NCBI GenBank assembly: GCA_014898415.1
Contig: RCTD01000010.1
Coordinates: 310,001 to 374,000, forward strand
Length of the DNA stretch: 64,000 nt
Source of the DNA: Stromatinia cepivora
Lineage: Eukaryota > Ascomycota > Leotiomycetes > Helotiales > Sclerotiniaceae
Direction: 5' to 3'
The notes beneath the pieces are model-generated. The model saw only the letters and a program-made list of their open reading frames with translations. It was not told the origin of the DNA and searched no databases. This document shows, one piece after another, positions 48,801 through 61,049 of this stretch. A program made the translations under genes and the position numbers. The stretch's first letter is position 1, and each line of letters opens with the position of its first letter.

Positions 48801-49655
48801 TTACATATTGGAACAACGAGATATGCATTTTTCAATCTTGTTTCCCCTTTTCTTCACCACATTCTTTGCCTCCTCTGTCACATCTGTCATCCCCCCCCGA
48901 GCCTGCGCCTCTGTCTCCAACTTGGCCAATGTTTTCGCCTCAACTTCTCTTCTTTCGTTCTCTTCATCCTCAGCCTGTTGAAGCTCACATTCTTTCTCCC
49001 AACGCTCATCAGAATCCTTGTATCCCAGTCTCTTAGACTCGACCTCAAGTCTCACGCGGAAAGCAGCAAATTCTTCTTCAGGAGTGGTTACGCGAATCCC
49101 ACCATCACTGTAGGGTTTTTGATCTTTATAATCGGTTCGTGAGGATATGGTGCCACAGTTACAATTGGGGCAGGAAGGGTGTACATTATCGCGGTATACG
49201 AGACCGTAGCTGTCGGGTGTGAGTGTGCCGGGGTCGAAGTATTGAGGAAGAGGATTGTCGACCCGAGGATCTTTCGCAGGAAAGGCTCTGTAATTTACAT
49301 GTTCCTTTTGACTTGGCCCTCCACCTATATTGAAAAATAGTTAGCTCAGTCTTGCTTTTGAAAACGCAAAATGATAAATTAGATGCTTACAAAAAGTCTC
49401 CCAAGCTTCCCGATCGATAAGAAATTGTATGTAATCTGGTCGAAGAATTTGGAGTTGGAGGAATACTTTCTTGCTTTGGATGTAAGCGGTTGCTTTCTCC
49501 ACTGCGGCGGCAAATTTATCCACTGTAACAGTTCTTCCATCTACAGATGGTAAGTGTTGACTAAGAAGTAGACGTCCGAGTTCTGGAAGCACCGTTTCAT
49601 ATGTTTTCGAAGTTCGTTGTCCACCTACTGGGGGTGCAGCTTCTTTGTCGGTCAT
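48801..49655 (-). CDS. Hypothetical protein with a Cys-rich motif and charged C-terminal coil
   Basis: Two exons: 49655-49391 and 49324-48801, 262 residues. The intron has a GTAAGC donor and an AATATAG acceptor. The N-terminal part (TYETVLPELGRLLLSQHLPS, then QILRPDYIQFLIDREAWETF) looks alpha-helical. The second exon continues with a HPSCPNCNCGTISSR motif, a possible small zinc-binding element, then a Glu/Lys/Arg-rich helix (KECELQQAEDEENERREVEA) likely to form a coiled coil. It ends NKIEKCISRCSNM. I do not recognise a named family. The start is the ATG at 49655; upstream in-frame sequence has only a TTG. Confidence 0.65.
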
Positions 49656-50126
49656 TTTGAAGATTTCTTTGACTTGATATCTCAAATGCAGCTAATACTT
49701 ATGGCGTCCCTTCTGTTTCAGAGAAAGTGGTTGATACTGATGGAGTTGTTGTGTTTATGAAGATGAGGTTGTTATTGAGATGAATTTATGCTGTAGCTGG
49801 AAGATATAATAGATTAAGAAAAAGGGGTGGCTTGAGCTCGAAGCATTTACAACATTATTCATCAGGGTTGGAGTAAAGGTCTCAGATGTAGGTACATAAA
49901 AGTCAACATCATGCCTTATATCGTACGTATATGACCTGATTTTCGCACTCGCTAAGCTCCGTTGGCAGACTACTAGACCAAGTATGATGGTTTCTTCTTC
50001 AATGGCAATCTCAGCCTCGGTCCACGCGGTTTTATTAAAAGAATCGTCGGTTATATCGGATGTTAGCCATACGATATCGCCTAGAAATGTGAATACTCAG
50101 TATTTCGATTGGGCTTTTGCTCTTAA

Positions 50127-50701
50127 GGTAGTGTTTGGTAGCCGAAATAAAAATAGACCGGTAGTATTTCACATACTACCATTGACCAGTAGTATATGGA
50201 AAGTAGTATTTAAAATGATGAAAATATTTAATTGAAAATAAATTATAATATATGAAATATTTTTATATATTATCTGAAGTCTTCAACGAACAATAGATCA
50301 ATAAATTAAGATTTATATAAATTTGAGATCTCAATATAGAGTCTCTTTAATATTATCAATATTATCGATACTCAATAACAAGGAATATAATATATACTAT
50401 ATCATTCAAAAAAGCTTCTTTCACTCCTACAGAAATAGCTCTAACTACTACTTCTGGAAAATCAAACTTTACTTGAAACTATTCAATTATCGATGGATTG
50501 TAATTATAAATACTAGTATATGAAATATTGAATAGTTCTTTTTCCAATATTTAGTATTTAAAATTTTTGTATAAGAATAAATACTGATAGTTGAATATTA
50601 GCATTCAAATATTGATTACCAAATACGAATTCAATAATATTTAAAATACTACTTTTCAAATATTATATATACCAGAAATTTTTCGGCTACCAAACAGGCC
50701 C
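50127..50701. mobile_element. PIF/Harbinger-like MITE
   Basis: A 575-bp AT-rich segment with related inverted ends: GGTAGTGTTTGGTAGCCGAA on the left, and GGGCCTGTTTGGTAGCCGAA as the reverse complement of the right end. TAA directly flanks both ends (50124-50126 and 50702-50704), the 3-base duplication typical of PIF/Harbinger. The GGGCCTGTTTGG start matches the widespread Tourist-type consensus. No transposase reading frame is present, so it would have moved with an enzyme supplied elsewhere. Confidence 0.8.
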
Positions 50702-50704
50702 TAA

Positions 50705-51263
50705 CTTGAATGTCGTACAATCCATATTTGTTTACAAATGCCCACTCCACTATTGGCTTTGAGTATATCATTTACCGTAGTTCAGATGAGAGTATTCATG
50801 GAAAGCTATTCCCAAATTGCCAGTAGATCATTAAATCAGCCTTGCAATCAACTATTAAATCAGCCTTGCAATCAACTAAATGCTATGACAATTGAAAAAA
50901 ATCCATGTGTATGATCGTCTGGATTGCCAGTGCAAACCCATGTGCGATCTCTCGCGTTCTGAATGTTCGAGGAAACTTTGATTGTTGTGTCAAACTATGG
51001 TTGAACTGTCATCAAGCACAAGTTTTTATTGTATTTCCCTCAGATTGAATATTAAGGGACAAAACCCTGCCTCTGTCCTCGATTGGACCATTGATGGCTA
51101 CTTTCATTGCGGCGGAACAAGACGGTGGACTAGCTTCCTGATATATTTCCATTATCTTACAAGTAATGAGGCCGTTGTATCACATTGTAGTAATAAATAT
51201 TAAAGTGTTGGTTGAGTGGGTAATGATTTCTTGAATACTCAATGAAGGTATTTGTCAATTAAT
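50705..51263. other. Spacer between two MITEs
   Basis: Contains a short tandem copy of a TTAAATCAGCCTTGCAATCA unit near 50830-50880. No gene. Confidence 0.5.
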
Positions 51264-51271
51264 GGGACGAG

Positions 51272-51822
51272 TAGGCTACGCAACGGGTACCCGCGGGGCG
51301 GATAATAGCCTTGACAGATAATCCATGGGTATTTATTGAGTGGGGCAAGTAATTCAAAATTTGGATAGATAATCTATAAAACGGATATAGATTATCTATA
51401 GGTATTCATTTATTTATATATTGTATAATATTTTATAAAACTAATATAATTTTATGATTAGTATAAAAATTAGTATAAATCTAAGCTTGGATCATTTTTG
51501 GATTATAAAATGATCTAAAAATAGTTTCAAATTTAAGCGAAAAGTGGATAATCTATAAATAATTCATGGATTATTTGTAAATAATCTATATATCTACAGA
51601 TTATTTGCAAATTATTTGTATATTCGTAGATTATCTACAAATAATCTATCTATCTATAGGTAGGTAAATTATCTACAAATAATCTATAGATTATTTGTAA
51701 CAGAGCAAGTAATTTTAAATCTAGATGGGTAACCTACAAAACGGGTAGAACTTTTGATGGATATTTATGGGGCGGATTATCCGTGGATAACCTATAGGTA
51801 CAGATAATTTTTGCGCAGCCTA
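51272..51822. mobile_element. hAT-like MITE
   Basis: A 551-bp segment with short inverted ends: TAGGCTACGCAA on the left and TAGGCTGCGCAA as the reverse complement of the right end. The 8-base word GGGACGAG flanks it directly on both sides (51264-51271 and 51823-51830), the 8-base target duplication expected for hAT transposition. The inside carries many alternating copies of GATTATCTA and GATTATTTGTA-like words in both orientations, so single strands would fold extensively. It has no coding capacity. Confidence 0.85.
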
Positions 51823-51830
51823 GGGACGAG

Positions 51831-53506
51831 CGTCCCCCTGCGGAAGGTGCGATTGCCACCTGAGTAGAAAGCATCAAGAATTATGAACGTGGAAAATACT
51901 TTTGTAAATGGAGAATGGTGATGGCGAAATGAAAAAAGCTGAATCGGTTACTTTTAGTTCCATTCTTAGCACAATAAAGCTAATAATTTTAAAGTGTTTA
52001 TCTCCATATCATCGCTTATCATGCAAGTGAGTATCTTCCTGCCTCTTATTTCCCGCTTTTGCCTTCGATTTGAGACCCTATATGCTCACTTCAAATTTAT
52101 CTTTGGTTACCGACTTCAAATAATCCGTTCCCGGACCCATGTGAAGAGGACCAGGAGGTACCACGTTCTAGATAATAATTTCGCCGTCATGGAGACCAAG
52201 CTTGCCATCAAATTTGATATAACTGTTATTGTCGATGTGAACGTCGCTATCACATTTGAGGTAATAGTTCTAACCACCAAGAGTATTGTTCGAGCTGCTC
52301 ATTACTAAGCTTCTGATGCAGCTCAGTTCTTTCCTTGTCCCACCTATCCTCGCTAATCAGCTGAGAATATTTCGTTAGATATTGTGTGTTCCTCGCATCT
52401 CCTCACATAGATTCCTCTTCTACCAAGTCCTAATTCTCCTTCTGATTTGTGTACTGATATCAATGATATGGAAAAGCTTCAGGAGCGGTAGCTGTATGGT
52501 TTGGAAAAATCTGAAGGGTCAGCTGAGACTGGAGGGGGGGTTTCGTCACGCTCGTACATTTTCATTTGCGAATGATCGATCAATGGATTTTTAAATGGAA
52601 ACGACGCGGCTCATATGAGTTTCTTCTGGGAGCAACTATTTACTATGGAAACAATTAGTAGGTTCTTTTCCTGGGCTTCTTCAGTGAAAGATGCTTAAAA
52701 AGTTACACACAGGCGAGATCAATTTTTGTTGAAATCTAGACGTTTGAAAATGCAAGCTTCATAGAGTTCTCTTGGCTAAATACATAATTTTGTATCCTGT
52801 TCATTAGGTAAAAATCCCTCTTCAGTGACTGCTCTTTTCCAAGAGAAGACCAAGCATTTACCTTCCTTTCCAAATCTGCAACATTGAAAGGGCGTGTTCT
52901 GATTCATTCTGACGAGGATGTGATACTTTGGAAAAACCACTATGTATAACGGCTTTCTTCACGGAGACGAAGGACCATAAAAATATAAGCAGAGTAGTTT
53001 AGAGGATAGATATTAAATACCAATTTATAAAATACTAATGGCTGCATAATCTGGCATTTATATCGATGATCTTGAGCTTCCGCAAGAGCAGAATAGTACA
53101 CAGGATAGTTCATCGATTGTTTTTTATTGCGTTCAGTTATTCATCATGAAAGTTCTCAGAATCAGGTAAGTTTGATCAATTACCGAGCTACTCGCTATGA
53201 CAATAACCACGAGCTTATTATTAAGTCCTGCCTTTTATGTCTCTTGCTCCACAAGTTCCATACGTTGCAAAACTCCATGGAGCCTCTCGATTTCAGAAAA
53301 GTGGAGATTTGCCAAGCCTTGTAGGCGATGCTTGACCCGGATAAAGACATATTGATACAGCTGTGGTCGCGACATAGAGACATTTTTTTTGGATGAGGGA
53401 TGTATTTTCTGCTGTTAGGTGGGAGATGATATTATGTCCTACTTATGGAGAAGGAGAAACCTGGTGGGAAAATTTAGCACTGCTACACAAGTATAAGCGT
53501 GTAATA
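51831..53506. other. Non-coding stretch
   Basis: A frame at 51994-52308 (104 residues) is the longest here but has no recognised motif. Frames at 52382-52594 and 53127-53324 look accidental. No repeat with duplications was found. Confidence 0.4.
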
Positions 53507-54259
53507 TGTTCCGGGCCATTGCGCAAATTTGACATTCCGAAATCAATAAGCTAATATATATATTAATATAGAAAAGGAAAAGAGAGCTACAATCCCATCA
53601 TCGTTTATATTTTCAATCTTATCATCATCCTTACCCCTATTTTCAATTTCATTATCGCTTTTCTCTTTTGATGATAATACTTTTTTCTACATTTATTGTT
53701 TAAATTATATATAAATCATAATTAGTATATTAATGTATAAAATGAATGAATAATAATATTAAATCCTTATAGGTTTTATAAGCTTTGAATTCTTATAAGC
53801 TTTATATATTTCAATTCTTTGTAAATTAGTACAATAAAGTATAAAAATATTTATAAGTAAATTAACTCATTTGTGAATAGTTGTATTATTTATATATATA
53901 TAGATTCATTATATAATCAACTAGTTCATTCAAATATTGGGTTTATTGCCAAATGAGCTAGGGTATTTATCAATAAACTAGCTTATTTCGAAATATACTA
54001 CATTGATTTCGGAATCCCGGATTTTGTGACTCACAAGAGCCGTAGTAGAGCTGAATAAACAGGGTCAATTATGTTCCTTAGAATCTACAACTGAAGAACT
54101 ATGGCTCGTAAGGAGCGACTAGATATATATACACAAATACCCATTCGTGAGCTGCGGGGCTGTGCGCATGTGTCAATTGACATGGGAGAGAAGAGGTATC
54201 ACGTGATTAGCCTCCTGTGGATCGCGATTCGTGACAGATTTGCGCAATGGCCCGGAACA
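53507..54259. mobile_element. TIR element copy A, split by a solo LTR
   Basis: The left end reads TGTTCCGGGCCATTGCGCAA, and the right end is its inverted match, ending at 54259 (TTGCGCAATGGCCCGGAACA). The word AATA flanks both ends (53503-53506 and 54260-54263). A solo LTR (54025-54236) sits inside the right terminal repeat; removing it and one GATTT copy joins the CCCGG and GCGCAATGG parts. The remaining body, about 536 bases, is AT-rich and shares subterminal words (CAACTAGTTCATTCAAATAT) with copy B. Confidence 0.8.
54025..54236. repeat. Solo LTR inside TIR element copy A
   Basis: 212 bp beginning TGTGACTCACAAG and ending GATTCGTGACA, flanked on both sides by GATTT (54020-54024 and 54237-54241). 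Terminal TG...CA and a 5-base duplication are the marks of a solo LTR. Its reverse strand begins TGTCACGA, like the LTR of the element at 27510-29022, so it may be a related family. It is less AT-shifted than the surrounding elements. Confidence 0.8.
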
Positions 54260-54587
54260 AATATACAAGATGTTATTGAGCTTCCGATTCATAGCAATCA
54301 ATATCGCAAACATCTTCTAGAAACTACTAAGAGTGCTTGCACTAGCGTTTTCCAGAGAACACTATCTCACATCGATTAATTTCAAGTGAAAGGAAGCCCA
54401 CCTCCTTGTTTTGAGACTTTCCTTTGTGGTTATGAGCTAGAATAGCTATTCCCGTTTCCACAATTGAAGGCAGTAAATTGGTTGATTACATTGTTATCAC
54501 GGTTTCTTGAGTTCCACAGGTAATGATTTAACTGGAATGTTCCAATGGGATACAACTGGCTTAATATTCCAAAAACTCACATAGTTT

Positions 54588-54869
54588 TCAATGCGGAGAA
54601 ACCAAGAAATTTAATATTTGAAGAATTTTCTGCTGTCTGAGACTTGTATAGCTTGAATAAAGAGTAGACCACATAAGACACATAAGATAACCCTGCCTAT
54701 ATAACGCAGTATTTCTTTGCACTCCATTGTAAGGATTCTCATGTTCTTCAAGCCCTTTTAGGAAAGCTGTAACCCAGCCCACACGGAACACAGCGCCTGC
54801 ACCATACGAAATATCATCACAACCCGCGTAATTAGCCCGCGAAGAAAGTAAAGACCAAAAGGCATCCAC
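54588..54869 (-). CDS. Hypothetical small protein
   Basis: A 93-residue frame reading MDAFWSLLSSRANYAGCDDI, then a Gly/Val-rich segment and EEHENPYNGVQRNTALYRQG. It lies 41 bases after the end of the next gene upstream on the same strand. It may be a separate gene or part of its 3' UTR. No family recognised. Confidence 0.3.
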   Translation of the reverse strand: MDAFWSLLSSRANYAGCDDISYGAGAVFRVGWVTAFLKGLEEHENPYNGVQRNTALYRQGYLMCLMWSTLYSSYTSLRQQKILQILNFLVSPH

Positions 54870-54910
54870 CCAGATTCAGCTCCTGCATTACGGCCCACGT
54901 GATCCACAAC

Positions 54911-55534
54911 CTATTTCTTATTCTTAGGCTTCATAGAATAGCCAGACGAGGTTTTGACTCCTCGTCTTAAACGTCCATTAACCTCTATCCGCGCTAATCG
55001 CTCCATTTCATCGATTGACAAACCGTGATGGTACGCAGGAAGTTGATTATTACTTGATAAAGCTCGAGCTTGGTCGCCGGTACCCACAGCATTACTAACC
55101 GACGTCTTCTGGGCTGGCGCAATAGCTGGCTGCGTGGGTAGATGAGGAGTATACTGAACGACTGGAAACGGGCTCAAATCAACCATGTTGAGTGGTCCCC
55201 GAGGATCAACACATGTGAAAGGCACCCAGTTTATGGCGGTATTCATGGCGACTGTAATTCACTGTTAAACTTCTACCATCCAGAGAGGAATTAAGAAAAA
55301 GATAAATGTCTACCCACAGTAGTGCTCCCAGAGCTTAAAATCGATGGTGTATAAATTGAAGTCTGGACGACCAAGAGCTCGATGATATTCATTGTTCTGA
55401 ACCATATCACTCAAACACTGAGCAACCTCCAGAAATTCCTGATTTGTGACTTTTCCGCAAAATGAACGAGCCTCCGCGACAACCATATATTGCAGGTCAC
55501 GGCCGATCGATTGATAGGTTGGATAGTTTCCCAT
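54911..55534 (-). CDS. Hypothetical protein, two exons, between two TIR elements
   Basis: Exons 55534-55318 and 55251-54911 give 185 residues. The intron has a GTGGGT donor and a TTACAG acceptor, and the phase is consistent. The first exon (MGNYPTYQSIGRDLQYMVVA, then NQEFLEVAQCLSDMVQNNEY) looks helical. The second has NMVDLSPFPVVQYTPHLPTQ, a Gln/Pro-rich stretch, and ends basic (RLRRGVKTSSGYSMKPKNKK), which suggests DNA or RNA binding or nuclear location. I do not recognise the family. It sits in the 1.67 kb between the two TIR elements, with ordinary base composition, unlike the AT-rich elements beside it. Confidence 0.55.
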
Positions 55535-55926
55535 AATTGAAAGTTATGAGAGTAATGTTATGATATGATGAGACTTGTTCTTGATTGATAGAAATAGCTG
55601 ACCGTGTTGCTGATAGAGTTGCATTGGACGCAAAGAAATAGCCCGGGTAGAGGGAGCTTCTTAAGTAGCTATTCTAAAGTAGAAAGATAGAAGAGATGTA
55701 GCAAAGTCACGCCGTATCTTGTGCGCTAGTCACTTGTACTGTTACCATTGAAGATACGCTGAACTCCTCACTGTGGCATCTCTCTCGTTCAACAAACTGA
55801 ATCCTGGATCGTTGAAATAGTGAATTTTACCGATTCATACGGTAGACTGTAGAGAATTTATGTGTCAAACATAAAACATAGAATCTTGGGGAGGTCGATT
55901 GATTGGGAGTTTCAATAAAGCATATA

Positions 55927-56673
55927 TGTTCCGGGCCATTGCGCAAATTTGACATTCCGAAATCAACTTAGCTTATTCCGAAATATATTGGTTTGTCAAA
56001 TGAACTAGCTGATATTGAAATTATTAAAAATAAGGGTATTCACAAATGAATTAAGTTTATACAAAATTGATATATTCAATATTTTAGTTCATTGATTAAT
56101 AGATTAATTCATTAGTTAATAAATTAATAAATATATTAATATAAAAGAAAGAAGTCATAATTTTATTATTGTTTCTATTTTTAATTTTATCATTACTCTT
56201 GCTTTTATTTTCAACCTTATCGTCTTTATTTCATTTTATATAATAATTTTAATTATAATTTATATACTACTTAAACAATAAAATATAAAAAAATATATTA
56301 TCATTAAAAGAAAAGAATAATAGTAAAATTAAAAATAATAATAAAAACAATAATAAGATTGAATAATAATAATAAAGGTTTTTTTTTTTTATAAATCTTA
56401 AATCTTTATAAACTTTATAAACTTTAATCCTTTATAAATCTTAATTTATTCTCAAATTAGTATAATAGGATTATTAAAAACATTTATGAATGAATTAGCT
56501 CAATTAAGAATAACTTCATTATTCCTATATACAAATGTATTGTACAATCAACTAGCTCATTCAAATATTGGGTTCATTGGTGAATAGACTAGGGTATTCA
56601 CCAATAAACTAGCTCATTTCAAAATATAATATGTTGATTTCGGAATTCCGGATTTGCGCAATGGCCCGGAACA
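55927..56673. mobile_element. TIR element copy B
   Basis: A 747-bp AT-rich segment with TGTTCCGGGCCATTGCGCAA at the left and its inverted match at the right (ending GGCCCGGAACA at 56673). Right-end sequence closely matches copy A, including CTAGGGTATT and ATAAACTAGCTCATTT words. The flanks are TATA (left) and CATA (right), a possible 4-base duplication altered by one C-to-T change. No transposase frame is present. I cannot assign the superfamily. Confidence 0.75.
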
Positions 56674-57250
56674 CATAAATCAAGCTCGTTTCCAGGTAGG
56701 AGACGGACTATTGTGCTACCCTTTCAATGATTACTTACACGTATGTACTCCACACGCCCCTCACTAGTTACCAATGAAGCCATTATACATCTCATTTTCC
56801 GTTCACTTATTCGGTGGCCTATTGTAGATCCACAATTGTACGGCTCTGTTTATTATGGACAGTGAATTTCATCTAATCTATCCCATTGGAATATGATAGT
56901 ACGTAATGAAAACCCTGTATCAGTTGGAATGTGGTGGGGTGTTTTCCAGTCCAGGTTTTCTGCTCCGATCTTCTTACCGACTCCTTGACTCTTCCTACAA
57001 CACCATGATAAACAACTGACTGTTTACCAACTACTTTCAGACAGAAATAACTTCAGACACAACTATTCTTTACGGCAACTCCTCTCATACTCCACATATT
57101 CAACCAAAGGCACTACACACTTTCGCAAAGTCGAGTTCGTCAAAAATTAGTGGTAGGTTGCTTCTCCTACTTCTTATCAAGAGTCATATTATGAAAGAGG
57201 TAGGTCGAGATACGTGCGTCCCGATAATACGCTGCAAAGGGAAATGGGAA
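56674..57250. other. Ordinary non-coding sequence at the edge of the AT-rich block
   Basis: No gene. Composition turns sharply AT-rich at about 57250. Confidence 0.4.
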
Positions 57251-60200
57251 TTGGAATTGATCAGATTATATTGTAGAGATTTCAAGTAATAAAACTAATA
57301 GATTTAGATAATGATTTGGATTGTATATAAATGGGGTATAAAAAGATTAGTAGAAAAACGATTAATTTCTTTCAAGGAAAAGGGAACAAAGCTTTCTTTT
57401 ATATCTAACTACAAAGAGTTATATGATTATATAACTACAAATTAACTATATATTAGATCTTGATATCCCAACTTTCTTATACCTTTTTCTTCCCTGGAAT
57501 ATATATTCTATTTAGCTTTAAGATAATTACAAAAGATAAAAACCAAAGAAATCAAAAGATAATTAAATTAGAGAAAGCTAATTAAAATATCAGTAAATTA
57601 AAGCGATAAGTAATTTTTAAGATTGTTTTAAAAAAATAGTATATTTTAGATTCTTATTGGTCCAAATCTGCTTCTATTGCTTTTCTATCAAATTCGATAG
57701 GAGTTTCAAATTCCTGAGAAGTATCCTTATTATCCTTTTCATCTCTAATCTTTTTTGAATATTTAATCAAATATCTCGTAACGGATTTTGTATTTGCAAT
57801 TAGACTTTTTGATGATTCCTGAATACAATTTGAATAGCGAATAGGGGCTTGTGGTGTTATAGGTTTTTGTTCAGTATTAAAAAGATGATCTTTTCTTTTA
57901 TTATTAGATTTCGTAGAAGGTTTCTTTATTGGAAAATGATTCATCTATTCTTCATTTGATCTATAACCCGGATCAAAAACTAAAACGGTATTTTGTGTTC
58001 CAGAAGGTCCAGTTGAGGACAGATTGGATAGTATTGCAAATTGGTTTTGAATCGATTTTTGTTTTGCGATTTCTTTTTCTTTTTTAATAAGCTTCTTTGA
58101 TATAAATTGAGATTTCTCAGTAGGGGATTCTTTATCAATTAGATTCACAACCTTCCAATTACCAATGTTTTCTTTGTTAGGGAATTCATCATCTTCGAAA
58201 TCCTTATCGTGTAAAAGCGTATCATAATCTATAAATAATGATCGATCTCCCTATTGTTTTTCCTTATTTTGAAATACTTCAAATTGGATGGCCAGATCCG
58301 TTATTGCAAGATTATGTTATCGTTTATATCAAAGCTCGAATTCATTATCGTTGGCTTCGAGCAATTTGTTTGCTATTCCTTTTACAATATTAGAATCCCA
58401 AGATAAATATTTTAAAAGAATTATAAAAAGATGATTTCGTAGAACAAAATTGATATTAAAAAAAAAGAATCAGGGGATATAAAGATCTTTTCTATTAAGT
58501 TTGTTTAATTTAAAGAGAACAATCTGATTTTGAAGAGATCTTCGAAGGTTTTTGTAAGAGCTATTGTTCTCTATATTCTTTTCATCCGAAGCTACAATTA
58601 AATAAAAGATCGATACCAAAATCGATTTACAAGATCCAGAAAAACCAGTATATCTCAAAATGGCATCTGATTGTATTACAATTGTTTAGAATTCAAATCT
58701 AATCAGAATCCTCCAACAAAATTGATTTTTTCATTCGGTTTTCTGGAAAACTTCCTTTCTTATTATTTAATCAAGATTATATTATAATTGATAGATGAAA
58801 AAATACTTTTTTAAGAATTCCTGAATTAAATTGTTATTATTATTTAGCTTATAAGGAATAAGAATTTGATGTTCTTTATAGGAGTTTTTAATCGATTCCT
58901 TTGATTTAGAAAGGTCGATTATAATAATCATTTTTTTTGAAGCTTCTTTTTGTTTGCTCTTGAAAATTAGATGGAAAAAATTAGAGAAGGAATAATAAAG
59001 GTTAAATTTCTTATTATAATCAGGAAAATATAATATAAATAAAGATATTAATATAAAATAGAATTCTTTATCTTTTCGAATATAGATAGCGGTATACTAT
59101 AAAATAAGATTGTATTTTAAAAGGAATTGAATAATCGAAAAATAGCAATTCGAGAATGGGTCTTTTTTAAAGATTCCATAGAAATATTATTCGTAAACAA
59201 TGAGAATATCTTTGCAAATATTTTGCAAATCGAATCCATTTTTTTATTCAAAGATATACTGAAATGAAGGGATATATAAAGTAAATTAGTTCTTAAAGGA
59301 TTCTTTATTTAATAATCCTAATAAAAAAAGATTATTTTTGAAAACTTTGTTAAAGTCAAAGGAATAGAAGTTTTTCATTAAACCGAATCGATTGGGGTTG
59401 AGGGTTTGTTTTAATTGTTCTAGAATTAAAGATTGATATAAATAAAATCAAAGATAGAATACCTTTATCAACCTTATTTCATCAATATACTTTCGGTTCC
59501 TAGCAATAATAACCAATTTGTTTTGTAATTCCTTAGCCGAAATATACTTCGATTTTAGGTCGAAAAGCTTTATTAGAGTATACAAATGATATATATATAA
59601 AGCATCTATAATGATTTGCTCTCCTAACGATATAATAATTTTCCATTCTACTTAATTAATAATATATTTATCATTTACTAAAGAATACTATCCTTCTTTA
59701 AATTGATAATCTAAATCACAAAAACAATTTTTTAGTTTCTATAAAGAATTTAAGATTATCTTAAAATTGTTAAAGACTGAATTGTTATCATCTGAAATAA
59801 ATTCAGTATTGTAATCAGTTATATAATGATAAAATATAAATCTATTTAGAATAGATAAATAAAAAAAGGCTTTTTTTGAAAGATCAAAATGATAATCTTT
59901 CTTTTTTTATTTATCGATATTTGTAATTGCAAATTCCGAAATTGATATAATCATTTGGGATTAAAGAAATCGGCGTATACAAAGGGTATCTGATATAATA
60001 ATTACTTTCAATTGTTTTTTAGTATTAGATTCCTTTTCATTATTATCATTGTTGAAGAATACTGGGGTAGTTTTTGTAATAATCATTTCGCAGATAAACT
60101 TATTCTTTTATTGAATTTTAGAGGAATTTTCGCTTTTATAATATTCTCTCAAAAATCCGAAATTATCGAGAATAAATTTATAGATTCTAAAAATAAGATT

Positions 60201-61049
60201 CTGTATAAAATTGTAAAGAAAAGATATTCAATCTTTTTTATTCTTTATATCGGTTTTCATAATAAATCTATATATAATACAGAAATCTATAGAACTATAT
60301 TTTTTGACTCCTTTATTTATTATTCATATAAAATATTCAATTATATACCTGTTCAAAAACTTTATAAGGATTTGAAAACTGAAATAAGAGATATAATAAA
60401 TTATATCCGTTTTTATTGAAATATTATTTAAATTTATATCTTCCAATCAAAAGTGAACAAAAACTTTTCTTTAAACGATTATCCAAATTCTTTCAAGATT
60501 TTTAAGACCTTCTCTGATTCTATTATAATATTGTTCAAAAAATTGAATTACATTATTGTTTTTAACAAAATAATCGGTTTTGGAGAGATCAATTGTTTTA
60601 TAAAACTTTTGATCTTCAATCCGATCTTTTATTTCATTTACAAAATCTTTAACGAAATTAATAATATTTATAAAGTAATTGAATTATTATTCAAAAGTAT
60701 TATATTTTTTTTTAACTTCAAAAGTTTCAATAAATATAAATACTTCGATTTCGTTATTAAAAGAATGATTCTTATATTAAACAAAAAAAGGAGTATTATT
60801 ATTAATAAAACAGGAGGCCATAATTTAACTAAATCCTTCTTTAGATATTATATCAAAATTTAAATAAAAGTTTGTATAAATAATAAAATAAATATAAATA
60901 AAAAATTGATAATTTCAAATCAAATTATTAGAGAAAGCAGATTTAAAAAGAAAATATTGAACTATTCAAATACTATTCAGGAATTGTTTACAAATTATTC
61001 AAAAGCAAGATCGATAATATAATAAGTTTTTTCAAAAAGGATTCAAATA
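57250..61049. repeat. Very AT-rich, RIP-like repeat remains
   Basis: Almost pure AT-biased sequence with no normal gene. Several coding-like relics remain on the minus strand, such as KELQNKLVIIARNRKYIDEI near 59500 and YTGFSGSCKS near 58640. Open frames at 60012-60419 and 60453-60863 (plus) are rich in Ile, Phe, Asn, Lys and Tyr, as expected from C-to-T saturation. These are most simply decayed transposons. I cannot assign them to a named family. Confidence 0.55.
57654..58148 (-). pseudogene. Decayed mobile-element ORF with one in-frame stop
   Basis: Two adjacent frames in the same register, 58148-57945 and 57944-57654, are separated only by TAG. That stop would be CAG before a single C-to-T change. 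The product is hydrophilic (NLIDKESPTEKSQFISKKLI, then FDPGYRSNEE, then HFPIKKPSTKSNNKRKD) and resembles the linker or gag-like part of a retroelement. The frame remains readable upstream (DYDTLLHDKDFEDDEFPNKE) until another TAG near 58254. Family unknown. Confidence 0.4.

Noticed and set aside
51994..52308. 104-residue plus-strand frame
   Set aside because: No recognised domain and no promoter or splice support; too weak to list as a gene.
54101..54379. 92-residue plus-strand frame
   Set aside because: It spans the solo LTR and the end of TIR element copy A, so it is made of mobile-element sequence.
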